Positions 55,209 through 63,666 of a DNA stretch of 64,000 nt are shown in pieces. The translations under genes were made by a program, and so were the position numbers. Under the pieces are notes generated by a model. It saw only the letters and a list, made by a program, of their open reading frames with translations, did no database searches and was not told the origin of the DNA. The stretch comes from JBCDHN01 sp964351855 (lineage in GTDB: Bacteria > Verrucomicrobiota > Verrucomicrobiia > Verrucomicrobiales > DEV007), in contig CAYGQD010000004.1 of the NCBI GenBank assembly GCA_964351855.1, positions 19,882 to 83,881 of the forward strand. The letters are read 5' to 3'. Position 1 is the stretch's first letter. Each line of letters starts with the position of its first letter.

Positions 55209-55246
55209 TCGGGGTTGAGGCTTGCTTCGTGGGGGGATTTTCCGCC

Positions 55247-56629
55247 ATGGTCCTGGCTTTCCCGATGACCACGCCGCAAAACCCCTACGAACTCACTCCG
55301 GACCGGATCCAGGAACCGCCATCCACGTTTTTGGGGATGTTCCGGTATCTGGGACCCGGGTTCATTCTCTCCGCGTCGATTGTCGGGTCCGGAGAACTCA
55401 TCGCCACCACGATCTTAGGCGCGACTGCCGGCTTCATCACCTTCTGGGTCATTCTGGTCAGTTGTTTGGTGAAAGTGACGCTGCAGCTCGAATTCGGAAA
55501 ACACGCCATTCATTCGGGGGAATCGACCTTTGCCTCCTTCAACCGGCTTCCCGGTCCCAAATTCCGGGGAGCCAATTGGACGACCTGGACATGGTTAATC
55601 TTGATGTCGCTCAAATTCCTCCAGGTTGGCGGGATTATCGGAGGCGTGGCCATCATCATGAACATGATCGCTCCCGGATCGATCCCGCTGTGGACCGTTC
55701 TGATCGCGCCCCTGGTTTCCCTTCTCGTGTTTCGTGGCTACTACCAACTGATCGAGAAGCTCTCGATCGTGATGATCGGGCTCTTCACCGTGTTGACCAT
55801 TGTGAGCGTCTTTGCGCTCCAATCGACCGAGTTTGCGGTGAGTTGGGCGCAGATTTCGACCGGATTATCGTTTCAACTGCCAAGAGAGACGGCGCTGATC
55901 CTCGTCGCGATTGGAGCCTTTGGAATCACCGGCGTCGGTGGTGACGAAATCATGACTTACAACTACTGGTTGCTGGAAAAAGGCTACGCAGCGAAGACCG
56001 GGCCGCGTGATGACTCCCCGGAATGGCTCCATCGGGCCAAGGGTTGGACCAAGGTGATGTATGCGGATGCGATTCTCTCGATGGCCGTCTATACGATTGT
56101 CACCGCCTGCTTTTACATCTTGGGAGCGGCGGTGCTTCACGCTCAGGGTTTGGTTCCGGAAAAGGACCAGCTCGTGGAAACCCTGGCCCTCATGTACACC
56201 GACACCCTCGGTCCTTGGGCGCGAAATATTTTTCTGCTGGGAGCCGCCGTGGTGCTCTTTTCGACCCTTTTTGCAGCCCTGGCCGGTTGGACGAGACTTT
56301 ACTCGGACTGCTTTGGCCATATTGGCGTGTTTGACTTTGGTGATGACCAGAAGCGTCGACGTTGGATTGCAATCCTCGCTTGGCTGATTCCCGCGGCATG
56401 GGCCATTCTCTTCCTCGTCTTCGAGGCTCCCGGAATGATGGTTCTGGTCGGGGGAATAGTGACCTCGGTCATTCTGATGATCGTCGTTTTCGCGGCGTTC
56501 CATTTTCGCTACAAACGCCTCCCTGTTTCGCTGAAGCCAAGCCGTCTTTATGACGTTTGTTTCTGGACCAGCAGCCTCGTGATTACCGGAACGGCCATCT
56601 ACGGAGTGATCATGCTTTTCTCAAAATAA
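55247..56629 (+). CDS. Nramp-like transporter with altered metal motifs
   Basis: Inner-membrane protein of 460 residues with about 11 hydrophobic helices, homologous in layout to Nramp divalent-metal transporters. It opens with LGPGFILSASIVGSGELIAT. In Nramp proteins the first helix carries DPGN, whereas here the matching position reads GSGE; the sixth helix reads VGGDEIMTYNYWL instead of the usual A-x-x-MPHN. The metal-binding residues are therefore changed, and the substrate may not be Mn or Fe. The frame opens at a GTG (55229), but ATG 55247 lies about 10 bases behind a GGGGGGA ribosome-binding-like site and is preferred; ATG 55265 is also possible. It begins 38 bases after the stop of the giant gene and may be read through from it. 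Confidence 0.85.
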   Translation: MVLAFPMTTPQNPYELTPDRIQEPPSTFLGMFRYLGPGFILSASIVGSGELIATTILGATAGFITFWVILVSCLVKVTLQLEFGKHAIHSGESTFASFNRLPGPKFRGANWTTWTWLILMSLKFLQVGGIIGGVAIIMNMIAPGSIPLWTVLIAPLVSLLVFRGYYQLIEKLSIVMIGLFTVLTIVSVFALQSTEFAVSWAQISTGLSFQLPRETALILVAIGAFGITGVGGDEIMTYNYWLLEKGYAAKTGPRDDSPEWLHRAKGWTKVMYADAILSMAVYTIVTACFYILGAAVLHAQGLVPEKDQLVETLALMYTDTLGPWARNIFLLGAAVVLFSTLFAALAGWTRLYSDCFGHIGVFDFGDDQKRRRWIAILAWLIPAAWAILFLVFEAPGMMVLVGGIVTSVILMIVVFAAFHFRYKRLPVSLKPSRLYDVCFWTSSLVITGTAIYGVIMLFSK

Positions 56630-56722
56630 CCTACCTTTCGCTCAAAGAAAGGTGGACGGCGCGGCAAAGATTCGGTAAAAAGCCGGTGAAACCTAGATTC
56701 CTTTCTCCTCCTCATTACCTGC

Positions 56723-58915
56723 ATGAAACCAACCTCTGCATCCGGCTTCGGTCGCGAAGCATGGCTCGGGGCGACATCCGTTGGCGTCTCCGTAGCTTTG
56801 CTGTTTGCTTGCGGTGAACGGGCCTGGTCCCAGGAGAGCGACGGAGGATTGCGTTCGATTCTAAAGTCGAAGCCGGCCACTGAGAGATCGGCGCAACCGA
56901 AGGGGAAAATTGATCCGGAAACTGGACGACCCTATCTCCCTCAGTTTCAGGCGGATCCCTCCGGCTTGAATAATCAAGTGTCGGTCAATCCCGCCAGGGA
57001 AGGAGATGCTGTGATCGATACTGGCCGAACGCTGCGACAATTTCAGCCGACGGGAACTCCACCGGATTTGGGAAAGAAGTTGCCCAGAAAAGCAGCCGCG
57101 CCCGCCTCTCGGCCCACAGCCTCCGGGAAGTCTCCCTTCAACCCTCAGTTCGGCCCTCCGAATTATCAGCCGGAATCCGACGCAATGCCGGGAACCGCCG
57201 CCCCGAGTTTACGCCAGTTTGTCCCGACCGGAGATCCGCCGACGGTGCCCGAACCCACTGCGCCGAAAGAACGGAAACGGCAGGTGCCAGTCGCGGTGGA
57301 GCGAGAAGACATGCGTGACATCAACGACTTCTATCGCTCTGAGTCGACCGCTCCTCCGTTGAAGTTCGAAATGGAATCAACTCCAGGGTTGCCCCAGGCC
57401 CAAGGTCGTTCCCTTTCCCAATTTGAGCCAACAGGACCTCCGCCAAAGCAAAAAGAAGCGCCTCGGCCAAAAGCGAAGGTCGCGGAAGGGCCGATGGAGC
57501 CCAAGAAGCTTCCGGATCGGTTCTACCAGCAGTCGAAATTCGCTCCGGTTCAGTTCGATCCGGAGTCTGCCGAAAATTCGGTGAAGCCGCCGATGCAGGC
57601 CTTGCAGCAGTTTGAGCCAACAGGACCGCCACCGACACCGAAGGAAGAGCGGCCGAATCGTCATGCAGGCCGGACCAAAAATCAGCTTCCATCGATCGCT
57701 GAGCGAACGGCAGAGCGTCAGGAAAAGTGGGACGAGCACTACCAATCTGAGGGCCAAAAACCGCTTCCTACCCTTGAGCCCGGAATCGGTGCCCCTGCGA
57801 TGGTCGATGGAAACCTGGTCAGTGGCCCGACGTTGAAGCAGTTTGAGCCGACCGGCCCGCCTCCGAAGCAGAAGACTCCAAAGGTGAAGCCGTCGAAAGC
57901 GGAAGCGATCACCCAAACGGGACCGAAACCCCTTCCGGGCCGTTTTTATCAACAATCGGAATTTGCTCCGGTGACCTTCGAGCCTGACGCGCTCCAAGGA
58001 GCGATGGGACCGACCCAAACGTTAACTCAGTTTGAACCGACCGGCCCTCCGCCCGTTTCCAAGGAAGAGAAGAAAGCGAAGGCGAAGCCCGTGGATGTCC
58101 AGGCAGCTTCCAAACTGGCGGAACAGAAGCGAATGGAGGTCGATCAGCACTACGAATCGCAAACCGGGCGTCAACTGCCACAGCTCACCACGGATGACGC
58201 CATGATCTTGGCGGCCCAACAGGGAATGGATGTTGATCCGGGATCTCGAAGTCTCACTCAATATGTGGCCCCTCCGAATGCCAAACCCATCAAACCTCCC
58301 AAGCAGAAGGCTCCTCGGAATGATACGATGGTCGCCCAGGCCGGGCCCAAGCCGTTACCGGATCGATTCTACTCGCAGTCGGAGTTTGATCCGGTGATGT
58401 TTGATCCTCAGTCCGCCGAGGTGGAAGAGCCTGGTCAATCCCTGACCCAGTTTACCCCTACTGGTCCGCCACCGGCAAAGCCGAAAGCCGAAGAGGCTCC
58501 TGAGGTCGATCCCAAGCAACTGGCCGAAGCTTCCAAGAAACGGCAGGAGAACTGGAATCGTCACTACCAGTCCGAAACCAATCGACCATTGCCCGGGCTC
58601 GAGAATACGATGTCTACGCCGACTGGTGCTGTCGTGGAAAGTCCCCGCAGCCTGCAGCAGTTTCAAGCAACCTCCCGCCCCGGAACCCCGGCCCGAATTC
58701 GCGGAGGAAACTCCACACCGGCAGAAGCGCCCCCTCAATTGCCGCAGCCGCGAATCCTTCCTGATCGCTTTTACATGCAGTCAGACTTTACCATGCCGAC
58801 CTTGAGTCCGGATGAAGCGCAGAATGCTCAGTCTCCGCCGACTTCGAATTTCGGTCCTTCCGGTGCCGGAGGGCGGACCTTGAAGCAATTTGAGCCCACG
58901 CCGCCTTCGCGCTAA
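56723..58915 (+). CDS. Secreted proline-rich repeat protein (QFEPTGPPP repeats)
   Basis: Protein of 730 residues that I do not recognise. A signal sequence (ATSVGVSVALLFACGERAWS; a weak lipobox LFAC is also present) is followed by repeats to the end. About ten units each end in a box such as LSQFEPTGPPPK, LQQFEPTGPPPT, LTQFEPTGPPPV or the final LKQFEPTPPSR; units seven and nine are degenerate. Between boxes two spacer types alternate: type A with LPDRFYQQSEFAPVTFEP and type B with EKWDEHYQSEGQKPLPTLEP. No enzyme motif is visible. Codon use looks like that of the neighbours. It lies between the Nramp-like gene and the TpsB-like barrel, so it may be an exported or periplasmic partner of that system (inference). 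Confidence 0.8.
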   Translation: MKPTSASGFGREAWLGATSVGVSVALLFACGERAWSQESDGGLRSILKSKPATERSAQPKGKIDPETGRPYLPQFQADPSGLNNQVSVNPAREGDAVIDTGRTLRQFQPTGTPPDLGKKLPRKAAAPASRPTASGKSPFNPQFGPPNYQPESDAMPGTAAPSLRQFVPTGDPPTVPEPTAPKERKRQVPVAVEREDMRDINDFYRSESTAPPLKFEMESTPGLPQAQGRSLSQFEPTGPPPKQKEAPRPKAKVAEGPMEPKKLPDRFYQQSKFAPVQFDPESAENSVKPPMQALQQFEPTGPPPTPKEERPNRHAGRTKNQLPSIAERTAERQEKWDEHYQSEGQKPLPTLEPGIGAPAMVDGNLVSGPTLKQFEPTGPPPKQKTPKVKPSKAEAITQTGPKPLPGRFYQQSEFAPVTFEPDALQGAMGPTQTLTQFEPTGPPPVSKEEKKAKAKPVDVQAASKLAEQKRMEVDQHYESQTGRQLPQLTTDDAMILAAQQGMDVDPGSRSLTQYVAPPNAKPIKPPKQKAPRNDTMVAQAGPKPLPDRFYSQSEFDPVMFDPQSAEVEEPGQSLTQFTPTGPPPAKPKAEEAPEVDPKQLAEASKKRQENWNRHYQSETNRPLPGLENTMSTPTGAVVESPRSLQQFQATSRPGTPARIRGGNSTPAEAPPQLPQPRILPDRFYMQSDFTMPTLSPDEAQNAQSPPTSNFGPSGAGGRTLKQFEPTPPSR

Positions 58916-59137
58916 AACCTCCTCTGCATTGCGAGTCTGTTTAAAAAGTCACGATTCATTTACCTTTTAAAGAACCAACAATTTTAACAAGAAGACGGGA
59001 AAAGCCACGTTTAGCCTTGACCGAGCTGGCCGGTTCCTTCCATAGTCGAAAATTCCTTACCCCCGCTAATTTTTCTGGACCTGAACCTTTTCAGTAGGTA
59101 AAGGCTGGCAACGTTAGACTCGGACCCCGAGAAACCT
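58916..59137. other. Intergenic region before the TpsB-like gene
   Basis: 222 bases, AT-rich in the first third (TTTACCTTTTAAAG, AACAATTTTAAC), which could hold a promoter for the barrel gene. I see no hairpin with a T-tract, and no Shine-Dalgarno sequence directly before the ATG at 59138. Confidence 0.3.
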
Positions 59138-60967
59138 ATGACGACATTGAAACTCAATTTAAACTGGATTGCCGGACTGATCATTCTTTCCACGGCGACC
59201 TTTTTGCATGGCCAGCAGGACGGTGTTGTCGTCGACCAATACGGCACCGAATACGCCTCCGAACTGCTTCCGCCCAGCATCAAAGCCGATGTCGCTGCCT
59301 ATCAAGCCGCAGGGGAAGCTGGTGGAGCACAGGTAGACCGCTCCGGTGGACAAATTTATCTCCCGGCTCAGTCTTCTGGACTCAGTACGGAAGTTTTGGT
59401 GGATCGCTTGACCGGAATCGTTCTGGTTCCTTCGCCAGGTGACGTCATCCCTGCAGGGATTCCTGGCGTTCAGGGGATTTGGCACGATTTGGAAGAATTT
59501 CCGCCAAGCGTGGGCAATTCGCTCAATGCCTATCTGGGAAAACCGGTCTCTCTGGCCTCATTGGATTCGATGGTGAAAGACACGATTCGCGCTTACCGCG
59601 ACAGTGATCGCCCAGTGGTCGATGTTCTCGTTCCCGAGCAGGACATCACTTCTGGCGTCGTCCAACTGGTGGTTGTCGAAGGTCGTCTTGAGGCCGTCCG
59701 TGTTCAAGGTGCTACCCGGGAAGAAGAGGAATACCTCCGGAGGAACATTTCCACCGAGAAAGGGGAAGTCCTCCGTTCTAGCAAGCTTCTTAATGACTTG
59801 GCATGGATGAATCGCAGCCCGTATCGCCGAGTCGATATGGTCTATGCGCCCGGTTTCCGCTTTGGAACCACGGACATTATTCTCCGAACCAACGAAGTCG
59901 ATCCTTTCAACGCCTACTTGGGCTATGAAAATTCCGGGAACGAATTGCTTGGCGAGCATCGCCTTCTCGCTGGTTTCACCTGGGCGGAAGCCTGGGGTCC
60001 GGATCGCACCTTGAGTTACCAGCTAACTTCGGACATCGAGTTCGAATCCATCACCAGTCACTCCATGGTCTACAGCTTGCCGCTCCCATGGAGGCACTAT
60101 GCGACGTTCTTGGGCGCTTATGTAGACTCCCAGGCACAGGTCGATGTTGACGGCACCCCATTGGACATTGGTGGTGAAAGCTGGCAGTTAAGCTCGCGCT
60201 ATGCAATGCCGATCCGTTTCTGGGCTCCCGACAATTGGAGCCACGAGTTAGAATTCGGATTGGATTTCAAATCGAGTAATAACAACCTGGAGTTTGGTGG
60301 AGCCGAATTTTTTGATGCCACCACCCACATCTACCAGCTTGGATTGGGTTACAATGTTCTCCAGCAAGACAAAGGTGGCGCTACCAAGTTCGACCTGACC
60401 GGCTATCTCAGTCCTGGAGGTTGGGATGATAATAACACGACCGGGAAATTCCAGGAATCCCGCGCCGGAGCGGATTCCAGCTACACCTACCTGACCGCCA
60501 GTATCGAACGTTCCCAGCGAATTGGTCGGCAAGCGACGGCTCGGTTTCGAGCGCAAGGGCAAATCTCTCAGGATAACCTGTTGGCAAGTGAGCAGCTTGG
60601 AATCGGCGGCCCATCTACCGTTCGTGGTTACAACACCAGTATCGCCCGAGGCGACAAAGGAGGTTTGCTGAGTGCAGAACTTTACAGTCCTATCTATTCT
60701 TTGGCTCAGTGGTTCGATTGGCGTTACACCAATGACGAACTTCGTTTCCTCGTCTTTGCGGATTACGCCAGCGTCTCCAACGCCAATTTGCTCGAGGGCG
60801 AGCAATCTAGTCAAGATCTCTTCAGCCTTGGATTTGGCTTCCGCTATAACATCGATGAGATGATTCGGATCCGCGCCGATATTGGCTTCCCCATCTCCGA
60901 TAACCTTCCCGAAGGTGCGGATGTGGATGATGTGCGCGCAAACATCGCTGCGACGATTACCTTTTAA
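59138..60967 (+). CDS. TpsB-like outer-membrane transporter (ShlB/FhaC type)
   Basis: Outer-membrane protein of 609 residues of the Omp85/TpsB superfamily, which moves large proteins across or into the outer membrane. Signal peptide (LNWIAGLIILSTATFLHG). Residues about 115-205 form a POTRA-type region (GNSLNAYLGKPVSLASL, PVVDVLVPEQDITSGVVQLV, VVEGRLEAVRVQG), and a second POTRA-like stretch follows (EVLRSSKLLNDLAWMNRSPY). The rest is a 16-strand-type barrel with the conserved VRGY motif (495-498 in LGIGGPSTVRGY, the lid-loop signature) and a terminal aromatic strand ending ATITF. The gene closes the plus-strand run that begins with the giant protein, making it the best local candidate exporter. 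Confidence 0.92.
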   Translation: MTTLKLNLNWIAGLIILSTATFLHGQQDGVVVDQYGTEYASELLPPSIKADVAAYQAAGEAGGAQVDRSGGQIYLPAQSSGLSTEVLVDRLTGIVLVPSPGDVIPAGIPGVQGIWHDLEEFPPSVGNSLNAYLGKPVSLASLDSMVKDTIRAYRDSDRPVVDVLVPEQDITSGVVQLVVVEGRLEAVRVQGATREEEEYLRRNISTEKGEVLRSSKLLNDLAWMNRSPYRRVDMVYAPGFRFGTTDIILRTNEVDPFNAYLGYENSGNELLGEHRLLAGFTWAEAWGPDRTLSYQLTSDIEFESITSHSMVYSLPLPWRHYATFLGAYVDSQAQVDVDGTPLDIGGESWQLSSRYAMPIRFWAPDNWSHELEFGLDFKSSNNNLEFGGAEFFDATTHIYQLGLGYNVLQQDKGGATKFDLTGYLSPGGWDDNNTTGKFQESRAGADSSYTYLTASIERSQRIGRQATARFRAQGQISQDNLLASEQLGIGGPSTVRGYNTSIARGDKGGLLSAELYSPIYSLAQWFDWRYTNDELRFLVFADYASVSNANLLEGEQSSQDLFSLGFGFRYNIDEMIRIRADIGFPISDNLPEGADVDDVRANIAATITF

Positions 60968-60989
60968 GCTGGTCTCGGCTTCGGTTCAG

Positions 60990-61345
60990 ATCAACACGAG
61001 CAGAGAATCGCGAAGCCTGAAGGGCTTCGGAGGAAGCTATATTGTATCGGCGAAGAAACGAGATACCCGAAGCAATACGCTCTGGGCGACGAACCGGAAG
61101 AGGTTCGTGTTGGCGATTCGTGAACATTCATGTCATTCGCGATTGCTCGTGTTGATGAGAAGTTTCTAACCTGCCTTATTCATGAGCCCCGGGCGCGATT
61201 GGTGCGAGATGGCATCCATAACGGCGTCAAACTTGATGTTGCGCACTCACCGTATCTCGGGCACGCCTCGTCCGAAACATCGGCATTTTCCTGGTTCTGA
61301 TTGCATCTCGCGCCAATCGCCAGCCGACTTCATGAATAAGGTAGG
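60990..61345. repeat. Nested inverted-repeat element 1
   Basis: Outer arms: 60990-61014 (ATCAACACGAGCA, then AATCGCGAA) against 61136-61156 (TTCGCGATTGCTCGTGTTGA). Inside are hairpins CGAAGCC-TGAAG-GGCTTCG (61011-61029) and ACGAACC-GGAAGA-GGTTCGT (61089-61108). A second pair follows at once: 61173-61212 (CCTTATTCATGA, GCGATTGG, GCGAGATG) against 61303-61343 (CATCTCGCGCCAATCGC, TCATGAATAAGG). No coding frame. It looks like a non-coding mobile or REP-type element. Confidence 0.7.
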
Positions 61346-61547
61346 CTAAACACAAATTGCACGAATCTCCAGGAATCGAATCGACCGCATTCGAATGTTC
61401 CGACAGCCTCTGAAGACCGGCGCTACCGAGCGCATCCTCCACCCCACCAGCCGGATCAGTTCCCTTCCGATCTGTGGATGGTAGAACACCAGGCGGTTAG
61501 CAGCAAGAATGCAAGCATGAGGCTGCGAGCCGGAGAGCAAAGCTCTT

Positions 61548-61706
61548 CTTTGGACTGCGTGCCGCCTGCTGCCGCTTTGGGGAAGCCGCAGCCCGCTGCG
61601 GGAGGCTGGTGCGTCAGGTGTCCGGCGCGCGATCGCGGTTAACGCCAACCGCCTGCGGCAGGCCGCAACCAGCCCAAAGCGGCAGCACGCGGCGCGCAGT
61701 CCATGG
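61548..61706. repeat. Inverted-repeat element 2, GC-rich
   Basis: A 34-base arm (61548-61581, with TGGACTGCG and GCTGCCGCTTTGGG) is matched in reverse by 61673-61706 with only about three mismatches. The 91-base interior holds further palindromes: CCGCAG-CCCG-CTGCGG (61586-61601) and GCCTGCGGCAGGC (61651-61663). The whole would fold into one long branched hairpin. Similar elements are, as far as I remember, dispersed in genomes of this phylum. Confidence 0.7.
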
Positions 61707-61862
61707 ACGGGCTGCGCCCGACTGCGCATCATTCTCTTGAACGGGGCGATGGCACTAGAAAGGATGAGTTTCGCCCGAAGTCAGCACCACGAATTGGATG
61801 CTGATCCCCGAAAATTGCTGAAATCGGAAGCGAATCCCGCTTCAAGCCTTCGGATTCTTCAC

Positions 61863-61888
61863 CCGTCCCGTTTCCGGGCGGTTTTTTT
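61863..61888 (+). terminator. Intrinsic terminator-like hairpin
   Basis: CCGTCCCG, loop TTTC, CGGGCGG with one bulged T, then seven T. It is oriented to end plus-strand transcripts, but it lies 900 bases after the TpsB-like gene, behind both repeat elements. It could end a long 3' tail or an unrecognised small RNA. 61889-62081 shows nothing else. Confidence 0.6.
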
Positions 61889-62081
61889 GGCGTTTTAGGG
61901 GCAGGTAGGTTCGGGGCGACCAGCGATTGGCATCATTCCCGGCCATTCTGAGGGCTTGTAGGTGAATCGGTGAATCGTCCCTCCAAGCGCTCCGTCGTCA
62001 ACGTTTTCCGCTCCGGCAATCAAGGAGCAAGGAGCCGTTGCCGTCCTTCCTAATCTTCAATCGGATCAACGCACTTCCGGG

Positions 62082-62720
62082 CTAATCCGCTTGAATCGAG
62101 AAGTGTTTCTTCAGAGCGAAGAACGCCATGAGGACGCTAACGGTCATGGGAACTGAAAAGGCGGCCATGACCCAGTGAAATAGCTCAAACTGGCCGTTCG
62201 AAAATCCCCAAATCGCATAGGTGATGTAGAGGGGATACTTGCTGCGGATCGTTGGTGGTGAGCGAAGCCCCACGTAGTTCTGCACCACGGCGAAAACAAC
62301 CATGGCAACGTAAATGGCGACGTAGTAGGCCGCTAGAGTCGGGTTGACCAGTTCATGGTGAATCGCGAGGAGAGAAACGACGACCATCCCGAGCTGGTCT
62401 GCCACAGTATCGGTGAAGGCACCGCCTTGATTCGCGGTATTCGTGATCCGGGCGTAGGCCCCGTCTAGGCCATCCAGAATGACGTAGAGCGCCAAAATCA
62501 CGGTGGCCAGACCGGGGTGCGATTGAAAGAAGTAGCCGAAGGGAACCAGGAGCAATGCTCCGCAAAGGGTGATGTGATCGGCAGTAACCCCAATTCGCCC
62601 CAGAGGCCGAATCAGCGGGCCAAAAACGCGGGTCCGGAATCGCGCAAAGCGTTCTTGGGTCGCTCGCTCCCGGTCACTGAAATCGTCAATCCCTCCGGAG
62701 GATTTTGGGGGCTCAGCCAT
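62082..62720 (-). CDS. CDP-alcohol phosphatidyltransferase
   Basis: Integral membrane enzyme of phospholipid synthesis that moves a phosphatidyl or similar group from a CDP-activated donor to an alcohol. Its 212 residues with about six helices contain the complete catalytic signature: DGLDGAYAR with Asp83, Asp86, Gly87, Ala90 and Arg91, then GAFTDTVADQ with Gly100, Asp104 and Asp108. This is the D-x2-DG-x2-AR-x8-G-x3-D-x3-D motif. The N-terminus is charged (FSDRERATQERFARFRTRVF), as in family members close to phosphatidylglycerophosphate or inositol-phosphate synthases. The product cannot be told. It starts 7 bases after the stop of the PHP-domain gene, so the two form an operon. Confidence 0.88.
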   Translation of the reverse strand: MAEPPKSSGGIDDFSDRERATQERFARFRTRVFGPLIRPLGRIGVTADHITLCGALLLVPFGYFFQSHPGLATVILALYVILDGLDGAYARITNTANQGGAFTDTVADQLGMVVVSLLAIHHELVNPTLAAYYVAIYVAMVVFAVVQNYVGLRSPPTIRSKYPLYITYAIWGFSNGQFELFHWVMAAFSVPMTVSVLMAFFALKKHFSIQAD

Positions 62721-62727
62721 AGTTTAC

Positions 62728-63666
62728 CTACGATACAGCAGGCTGGAATGAGCGCCTTCGTTTTGCCGCCTTTTTATGCGACTTGCGAATGGCTTTTTTC
62801 TGCAAGGCTTCTTGGGCCGTGATCAAGGCTGAACGAGAAACGTGGACGACGCGATCCCAGGCGGGTTTGAACTGGCGAGGGACGCCTTCCCGAGTCGTGT
62901 TGGTGGTCATGGCCTGATAAATGTCTTCCTGGGTGGTAGGCCATTCGGCGACATCAATCAGGCATCCATAGCCAACTTCTTGAGGAAAATGGGCGTCAGA
63001 GCCGATCGCCACGAAGTCAATGTCCACTTCGTCGAGGAATTCCTCGTCGATTTGATGCGTTTTCAGCATGCGCTCGTAGGTGATCGGGAAAAAACGGCGA
63101 CCGATCCTCCGGCTCAAGGCCAGCGTGTCATCGTAGCAGTTGTTGCTCGCTTCCACCCCGCCGAGTTTTGTGGCGAGCGCTTTGGCTTCTTCCCGACCGT
63201 AATAGTCAACGGTTCCGGTGGTTCCTCTCGTGTAGGGATGAGGCAAAAAGCCTCGCACGGGGTGCTCCGGATCTTGCACGAGACGGATCACGGATTCGAT
63301 GGGAGCGTGATAAGGTTCCAAAAGCGGTGCAAGGCGGCTCTCGGTGTACCAGCTTCCGCAGGGACCAAACACGACGACGTCCAGGCCTTCTTTGGTCAAA
63401 ACTTCAATACCGGGAAGGAGGCGCGTTTTGCTGCCGCTCTTCTTGAATTCCTCGAGAATGTGGTAGGAATCGGTTGGTCGTTTCCAGCTGTGTTCGGAGA
63501 CAACGACGACATCCAGGCGATGTTTGTCGAAGGCTTCCCAAATTTTGGTAGACTGCTTGCGGAGGCAGCGGGCAAAATTGAAGTTGGGATGGAAATGGTA
63601 GTCGGCAAATAACTGCTGAGACATATCAAATGGGCGGACTGGGGCGTGGTCGATTATCTGTACCAT
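62728..63666 (-). CDS. PHP-domain metal-dependent phosphoesterase
   Basis: Protein of 312 residues with the polymerase-and-histidinol-phosphatase (PHP) fold, which hydrolyses phosphate esters with two or three metal ions. Ligand candidates are in order: His24 and His26 (ADYHFHPN), Glu58/His59 (VSEHSW), Glu88 (LPGIEV), His143 (LPHPYTRG), and Asp225 with His227 (GSDAHFP). The C-terminus is strongly basic (KKAIRKSHKKAAKRRR), which could bind membranes or nucleic acid. The start used is ATG 63666; the second Met (63624, MSQQLFADYHFHPN) would begin directly before the first metal motif and is also plausible. First gene of a pair with the phosphatidyltransferase. The substrate is unknown; a phospho-head-group intermediate would fit the partner (inference). 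Confidence 0.85.
   Translation of the reverse strand: MVQIIDHAPVRPFDMSQQLFADYHFHPNFNFARCLRKQSTKIWEAFDKHRLDVVVVSEHSWKRPTDSYHILEEFKKSGSKTRLLPGIEVLTKEGLDVVVFGPCGSWYTESRLAPLLEPYHAPIESVIRLVQDPEHPVRGFLPHPYTRGTTGTVDYYGREEAKALATKLGGVEASNNCYDDTLALSRRIGRRFFPITYERMLKTHQIDEEFLDEVDIDFVAIGSDAHFPQEVGYGCLIDVAEWPTTQEDIYQAMTTNTTREGVPRQFKPAWDRVVHVSRSALITAQEALQKKAIRKSHKKAAKRRRSFQPAVS

Noticed and set aside
60990..61720. CRISPR array
   Set aside because: The repeats are paired in inverted orientation, not direct, regularly spaced repeats with unique spacers.
61346..61732. Minus-strand open frame of 128 codons in the repeat region
   Set aside because: It runs through the inverted-repeat element, is Arg-rich and has no family pattern. 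It is a by-product of the GC-rich palindromes.
61780..61890. Possible tRNA-like or small RNA gene (stem GAAGC-GAATCCC-GCTTC before the terminator)
   Set aside because: The loop lacks the TTCRA pattern and no acceptor or anticodon arm can be formed; only the terminator is supported.
62842..63612. Plus-strand open frame of 256 codons
   Set aside because: Antisense to the PHP-domain gene, whose metal ligands are all on the minus strand.
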